From positions 1 to 64,000 of the forward strand of contig DUBZ01000085.1 of assembly GCA_012960035.1 (NCBI GenBank): a stretch of DNA of 64,000 bases. Reading direction: 5' to 3'. The notes below the pieces were generated by a model. The model saw only the letters and a list, made by a program, of their open reading frames with translations. It made no database searches and was not told the origin of the DNA. Source of the DNA: Myxococcales bacterium. GTDB lineage: Bacteria; Myxococcota_A; UBA9160; UBA4427. Of the stretch, positions 62,698 to 64,000 are shown piece after piece (the first letter of the stretch is position 1; each line of letters opens with the position of its first letter). A program made the position numbers and the translations under genes.

Positions 62698-64000
62698 ATG
62701 GCAGTAAAGAGAAAGGCCAGCGTGAAGAAGAAGGCTAGAGCCAAGAAAAGCGCCGCCGTGAAGAAAAAGGCTGGCGGGAAAAAGGGTGCGGTAGTGAAGA
62801 AGAAGGCTAGAGCCAAGAAAAGCGCCGCCGTGAAGAAAAAGGCTGGCGGGAAAAAGGGTGCGGCAGTGAAGAAGAAGGCCGCTGGGAAGAAGAAAGCTAC
62901 GCGTAAGAAGAAGGCCACGAAGAGGAAATTGAGCAAGAAGAAGGCCGGTCGCCGCAAAGCGGCGGTTCCCAAAAGCCGAAAGGCGATGACGAAGTCCGAC
63001 AAGACGACCATCCGGCTTATCGATCAAAGCGCCGCCACGGTGCACGAGACCATCAAGAAATCGCAAAAGCCCGATCTTTTGTTTCCGGTTCGTTCGCTTG
63101 GCAATGTCTCGTATTCGAAGAAAAAGGGGTACTTCGAAATCGGGAAGCAGAAGAAGACGCGAACGCTGACGGTCAACACCGTCAAGAGCTTTGCCCAGAC
63201 CCTGCGCATGATGGCGCTGTCGAAGCAGCTCGTGCAGACCAACGACTTCGCGACCAAGCGAGATGCTTACTACCAAAGCAAAAACTGGGATGCGGCCAAG
63301 TTCGAAGAGCAGAGCGAGTCCGACACGGTCATGGACGACATCGAGGCCATGTTCTCGGTCGATCGAATTTCACGCGAACAGCTTCGCTTCATTCCCGACG
63401 AACACGGCGGGGCGGTCGCCGGACGATTGGTCGTACTCGACCCCGACCGCGAGACCGGACGCGTCGAACGCATCGACTGCACGCGCTTCGGATCGGGGGC
63501 CTACTCGATCCCGTCGTCGGTCGAACAGCTTTCGTTCGAAACCAAGGCCAAGTTTATCCTTGCGATTGAAACCGGCGGTGTGTTTCAGCGGTTGCAGAGC
63601 CACAAATTTTGGGAGACCAATAATTGCATTCTGATTTCGTTGGCCGGAGTTCCCGCGCGCTCAACCCGACGTTTCATTCGGAAGCTGTCCGACGAGTGCA
63701 AGATCCCGGTGTATGCGTTTGTCGATTGTGACCCGTATGGGATTTCGAACATCTACCGAACCCTCAAGGTGGGCTCGGGCAACGCCGCCCACTTGTCACA
63801 GTTTTTCTGTGTCCCGAACGCGCGGTTTCTCGGGGTGACGCCACAAGACATCATCGACTACCAGCTCCCCACCCATCCCCTGCAAGAGGTGGACATCAAA
63901 CGCGCCAAAGATGCGCTCAAGAACGACCCGTTCTTTAAGTCCCAGGTGCCTTGGCAAAAAGCGATCGAACAATTGCTCAAGATGGGCGTGCGCGCCGAAC
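62698..64000 (+). CDS. top6A: DNA topoisomerase VI subunit A with H1-like tail (runs off right edge)
   Basis: 434 residues visible from the ATG at 62698, preceded by GGAGG. Residues 1-~100 are Lys/Ala/Arg/Gly-rich with a 24-residue tandem repeat. The winged-helix (5Y-CAP) domain carries the catalytic tyrosine pair Tyr191/192 in RDAYYQSKNWDAAKFEEQ, followed by SESDTVMDDIEAMF. The Toprim domain has Glu291 in AIETGGVF and Asp343/Asp345 in FVDCDPYG. All match archaeal Spo11/Top6A proteins. This subunit cuts DNA while subunit B binds ATP. The stop lies outside the window. Confidence 0.95.
   Translation, partial: MAVKRKASVKKKARAKKSAAVKKKAGGKKGAVVKKKARAKKSAAVKKKAGGKKGAAVKKKAAGKKKATRKKKATKRKLSKKKAGRRKAAVPKSRKAMTKSDKTTIRLIDQSAATVHETIKKSQKPDLLFPVRSLGNVSYSKKKGYFEIGKQKKTRTLTVNTVKSFAQTLRMMALSKQLVQTNDFATKRDAYYQSKNWDAAKFEEQSESDTVMDDIEAMFSVDRISREQLRFIPDEHGGAVAGRLVVLDPDRETGRVERIDCTRFGSGAYSIPSSVEQLSFETKAKFILAIETGGVFQRLQSHKFWETNNCILISLAGVPARSTRRFIRKLSDECKIPVYAFVDCDPYGISNIYRTLKVGSGNAAHLSQFFCVPNARFLGVTPQDIIDYQLPTHPLQEVDIKRAKDALKNDPFFKSQVPWQKAIEQLLKMGVRAE
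62722..62865 (+). repeat. 72-bp direct tandem repeat in the top6A tail
   Basis: Two 72-bp units, 62722-62793 and 62794-62865, are identical except for one base (GTA versus GCA, Val to Ala). Each encodes 24 residues beginning VKKKARAKKSAA. A third, partial copy starts at 62866 (GTGAAGAAGAAGGC) and then diverges. The near-identity indicates a recent duplication. Confidence 0.95.

Noticed and set aside
61102..63276. 724-codon open frame on the minus strand across both topoisomerase genes
   Set aside because: It is the antisense of top6B and top6A, whose motifs are unmistakable. Long antisense frames are common in GC-rich DNA and in A/G-rich repeats.

Overview
The window looks like chromosomal DNA of a GC-rich, Gram-negative bacterium. 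Outer-membrane biology is clear: a two-partner secretion pair, apolipoprotein N-acyltransferase, EnvC/FtsEX and lipoprotein signal sequences. Gene content (three LLM-class flavin/F420-type oxidoreductases, many acyl-CoA enzymes, SnoaL-like proteins, PHP and PhyH proteins) and the housekeeping order (xseA-xseB-ispA-dxs-tlyA; a conserved protein-ftsE-ftsX-envC-ctpA) fit the former Deltaproteobacteria or relatives (Myxococcota, Desulfobacterota, Binatota). That placement is inference, not proof. I saw no rRNA, tRNA, CRISPR array, insertion sequence or prophage.

Layout. 1-3936 (minus): a TpsB transporter followed by the first ~593 residues of its filamentous-haemagglutinin-type TpsA exoprotein, cut by the left edge. 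4245-14819: mixed metabolic genes (crotonase, GFA proteins, LLM oxidoreductase, amidohydrolase lipoprotein, ferritin-like, SnoaL, metallo-beta-lactamase fold, frameshifted APH kinase, M19 dipeptidase, PLD). 15111-20014: cell-division/peptidoglycan operon. 20041-28593: exonuclease VII, isoprenoid precursor synthesis (ispA, dxs), tlyA, lnt. 28628-31783 (minus): MFS transporter plus a two-gene ABC exporter ending in a 47-residue membrane protein.

31848-45226 is the most coherent catabolic block. On the minus strand, genes for the three subunits of an acetone-carboxylase-type enzyme (beta, alpha with intact Mn ligands, gamma) are followed by three CaiB/BaiF CoA-transferases. Across a ~975 bp divergent region lie etfB, etfA, a DUF35 Zn-ribbon/OB protein and a thiolase-fold enzyme with altered catalytic histidines. 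Together they suggest carboxylation of a ketone, CoA activation of the beta-keto acid and C-C cleavage, with ETF taking electrons from an acyl-CoA dehydrogenase encoded elsewhere.

45379-60739 is accessory: a secreted His/Arg-rich protein, FKBP lipoprotein, GPH-type symporter with an SMP-30 enzyme, a MIOX/PhnZ-like HD protein and an SDR flanked by two decayed genes, a membrane spermidine-synthase-like protein, a large secreted PHP protein, a PaaG-like crotonase, a third LLM oxidoreductase and PhyH. 60817-64000 carries adjacent genes for DNA topoisomerase VI subunits B and A, rare in bacteria, each with an independent ~100-residue lysine/alanine-rich histone-H1-like N-terminal tail. This is the most striking feature of the window.

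No recognisable DNA-binding transcription factor is encoded in the 64 kb. Many genes are joined by ATGA, GTGA or TGATG overlaps, which point to translational coupling.
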